NCBI RefSeq assembly: GCF_013402915.1
Contig: NC_050720.1
Location: 496,001 to 560,000, forward strand
DNA from: Zygotorulaspora mrakii
Taxonomy: Eukaryota > Ascomycota > Saccharomycetes > Saccharomycetales > Saccharomycetaceae
Direction: 5' to 3'
DNA length: 64,000 nucleotides
In this document: positions 62,988-64,000 of the stretch, piece by piece
Numbering within the stretch: position 1 is the first letter of the stretch
Layout of the letters: every line of letters starts with the position of its first letter
Notes under the pieces: generated by a model
Told to the model about the DNA's origin: nothing
What the model saw: only the letters and a program-made list of their open reading frames with translations
Database searches by the model: none
Position numbers and translations under genes: made by a program

Positions 62988-64000
62988 ATGTCTGATAGTA
63001 AGAGAGTGAAATTGGATAATACTGGTACTGAGACCGCAATGGCTAAGATAATCTGTACGCATTCTGGTTCTTTCCACGCAGATGAAGCGCTGGCTGTATA
63101 CATGCTGAAGCTACTACCAGAGTACAGTGATGCCGAGGTTGTGCGCTCGAGAAACGCAGAAGACTGGGAAAGAAGCGATATTGTAGTCGATGTCAGCGGT
63201 AAATACGACGGTAAGAAGTTTTTCGATCATCACCAGAGGGAGTTTATGGAGACGTTTAATGCCGATTTCAAAACCAAACTTTCGAGCGCCGGTCTTGTTT
63301 ACAAGCACTTTGGCACTGATATCATCAAGAGTATCCTGCACGACGTGGCCCTGACTGAGGGGGACTTGCGAGTCTTGTATGTAAAGGGATACAAGCAGTT
63401 CATCGAGTCCCTGGATGCGAACGACAATGGTATCAGCAAGTACGACGTTGACGAGCTCAATGTCAAGCCAAGATTCTCAGACACTAACATCTCCATTCCT
63501 GGCGTCATATCCGCTTTCAATCCGGCTTGGAACGGCGACTGCTCGGCTGCCAAATTCGACGAACAGTTTTTCAAAGCTAGCGATTTCATAGGTAAAATCT
63601 TCGTCAATCTCATCACCGGTTATGGCAAGTCGTGGCTGCCAGCCAAAACTCTGGTCAGAGATGCCATAAATGACAGACTGTCAGTCGACCCCTCAGGCAA
63701 GATCGTCATATTAAGGCAGTTTTGCCCATGGAAAGAACATCTGTTCGATGTTGAAAAGGAACTGGATCTGCAAGGGCAGATCCAGTTCGTCCTTTTCGAA
63801 GACAGTGCTGGTTCGTGGAGGGTTTCTACAGTTCCGGTCGTTGCTAATTCTTACAAGTTCAGAAGAGGTCTACCAGAGCCTTTGAGGGGACTAAGAGACG
63901 ACGTATTAAGTGAAAAAGCTAATATTCCTGGCTGTGTCTTTATCCATGCCGCCGGATTCATAGGGGGCAACGCCAACGAGGCTGGTGCGCTCAAGATGGC
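62988..64000 (+). CDS. MYG1-type exonuclease homologue (YER156C), 3' end outside window
   Basis: 337 codons are present and the frame is still open at the window end. The S. cerevisiae protein is 338 residues, and the last visible block (GCVFIHAAGFIGG) is close to its end, so only a few residues are missing. The MYG1/DHH-like family has the motifs THSGSFHADEALA, VDVSGKYD and FFDHHQR, and then SLDANDNGIS and RGLPEPLRGLRD. Metazoan MYG1 is a 3'-5' RNA exonuclease of nucleus and mitochondria. The first ATG (62988) gives 17 residues before MAKIICTH. No clear mitochondrial presequence is seen. Confidence 0.94.
   Translation, partial: MSDSKRVKLDNTGTETAMAKIICTHSGSFHADEALAVYMLKLLPEYSDAEVVRSRNAEDWERSDIVVDVSGKYDGKKFFDHHQREFMETFNADFKTKLSSAGLVYKHFGTDIIKSILHDVALTEGDLRVLYVKGYKQFIESLDANDNGISKYDVDELNVKPRFSDTNISIPGVISAFNPAWNGDCSAAKFDEQFFKASDFIGKIFVNLITGYGKSWLPAKTLVRDAINDRLSVDPSGKIVILRQFCPWKEHLFDVEKELDLQGQIQFVLFEDSAGSWRVSTVPVVANSYKFRRGLPEPLRGLRDDVLSEKANIPGCVFIHAAGFIGGNANEAGALKM
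63753..63797. repeat. Strong hairpin inside the YER156C homologue
   Basis: A perfect 13-bp stem (63759-63771 with 63776-63788) around a 4-base loop, extended after a 3-base bulge by six more pairs (63753-63758 with 63792-63797). It encodes the segment EKELDLQGQIQFVLF. Confidence 0.85.

Overview
The window is nuclear DNA of a budding yeast in the family Saccharomycetaceae. Genes are compact and almost intron-free. The one clear spliceosomal intron, in UBC13, has a perfect TACTAAC branch site, and the single tRNA gene has a yeast tRNA-Glu sequence. Gene order gives the best clue to the group. Neighbours in this window correspond alternately to two different S. cerevisiae regions. The left 15 kb interleaves homologues of the YGL220-225 and YER034-040 regions. 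The remainder interleaves YDR079-092 with YER156-165. Single copies stand where S. cerevisiae has duplicated pairs (EDC1/EDC2, SDT1/PHM8, VRG4/HVG1, AFR1/YER158C). This double conserved synteny is what a lineage that split off before the whole-genome duplication should show. A Zygosaccharomyces/Torulaspora-type or Lachancea-type yeast is likely, but I cannot name the species from sequence alone.

Layout. 0.1-14.9 kb: FRA2/BOL2, NIF3, a YER034W homologue, EDC1/2, ARB1, COG1, SDT1/PHM8, KRE29, VRG4 and GLN3. 14.9-16.2 kb: a gene-free stretch where synteny changes from one ancestral block to another. 16.2-46.5 kb: UBC13 (with intron), PAB1, CHD1, RLI1, GCG1, a YDR090C homologue, RAD4, SPT2, VTC5, SLU7, RRP1, SSS1, BUR6, a sodium/solute symporter with no positional counterpart in S. 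cerevisiae, and an AFR1/YER158C homologue. 46.5-49.1 kb: a gene-poor stretch with tRNA-Glu(UUC) and what look like three degraded LTR-like repeats. 49.1-64 kb: TVP23, RRP8, STN1, a 5-hydroxyisourate hydrolase (also absent from S. cerevisiae), PDC2, VPS41, TFB5, COG3, PET100 and a MYG1-type gene (YER156C) cut by the window end.

Most genes are housekeeping: mRNA decapping and poly(A) binding, ribosome recycling and biogenesis, Golgi tethering (COG1 and COG3), vacuole (VPS41, VTC5), DNA repair (RAD4, TFB5, UBC13, KRE29), chromatin (CHD1, SPT2, BUR6) and telomere capping (STN1). The two accessory genes, the symporter and the 5-hydroxyisourate hydrolase, fit purine or urea nitrogen use, and GLN3, the GATA activator of nitrogen-repressible genes, is in the same window. 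The link between these three is inference. I found no obviously new multigene system. The most unusual points are those two lineage-variable genes, a COG1 homologue with no usable upstream ATG, an intron with a GTATGG donor, a mismatched anticodon stem in the tRNA, a long acidic hexamer repeat in VPS41, and a GC-richer tract upstream of RLI1 that may be a decayed gene.
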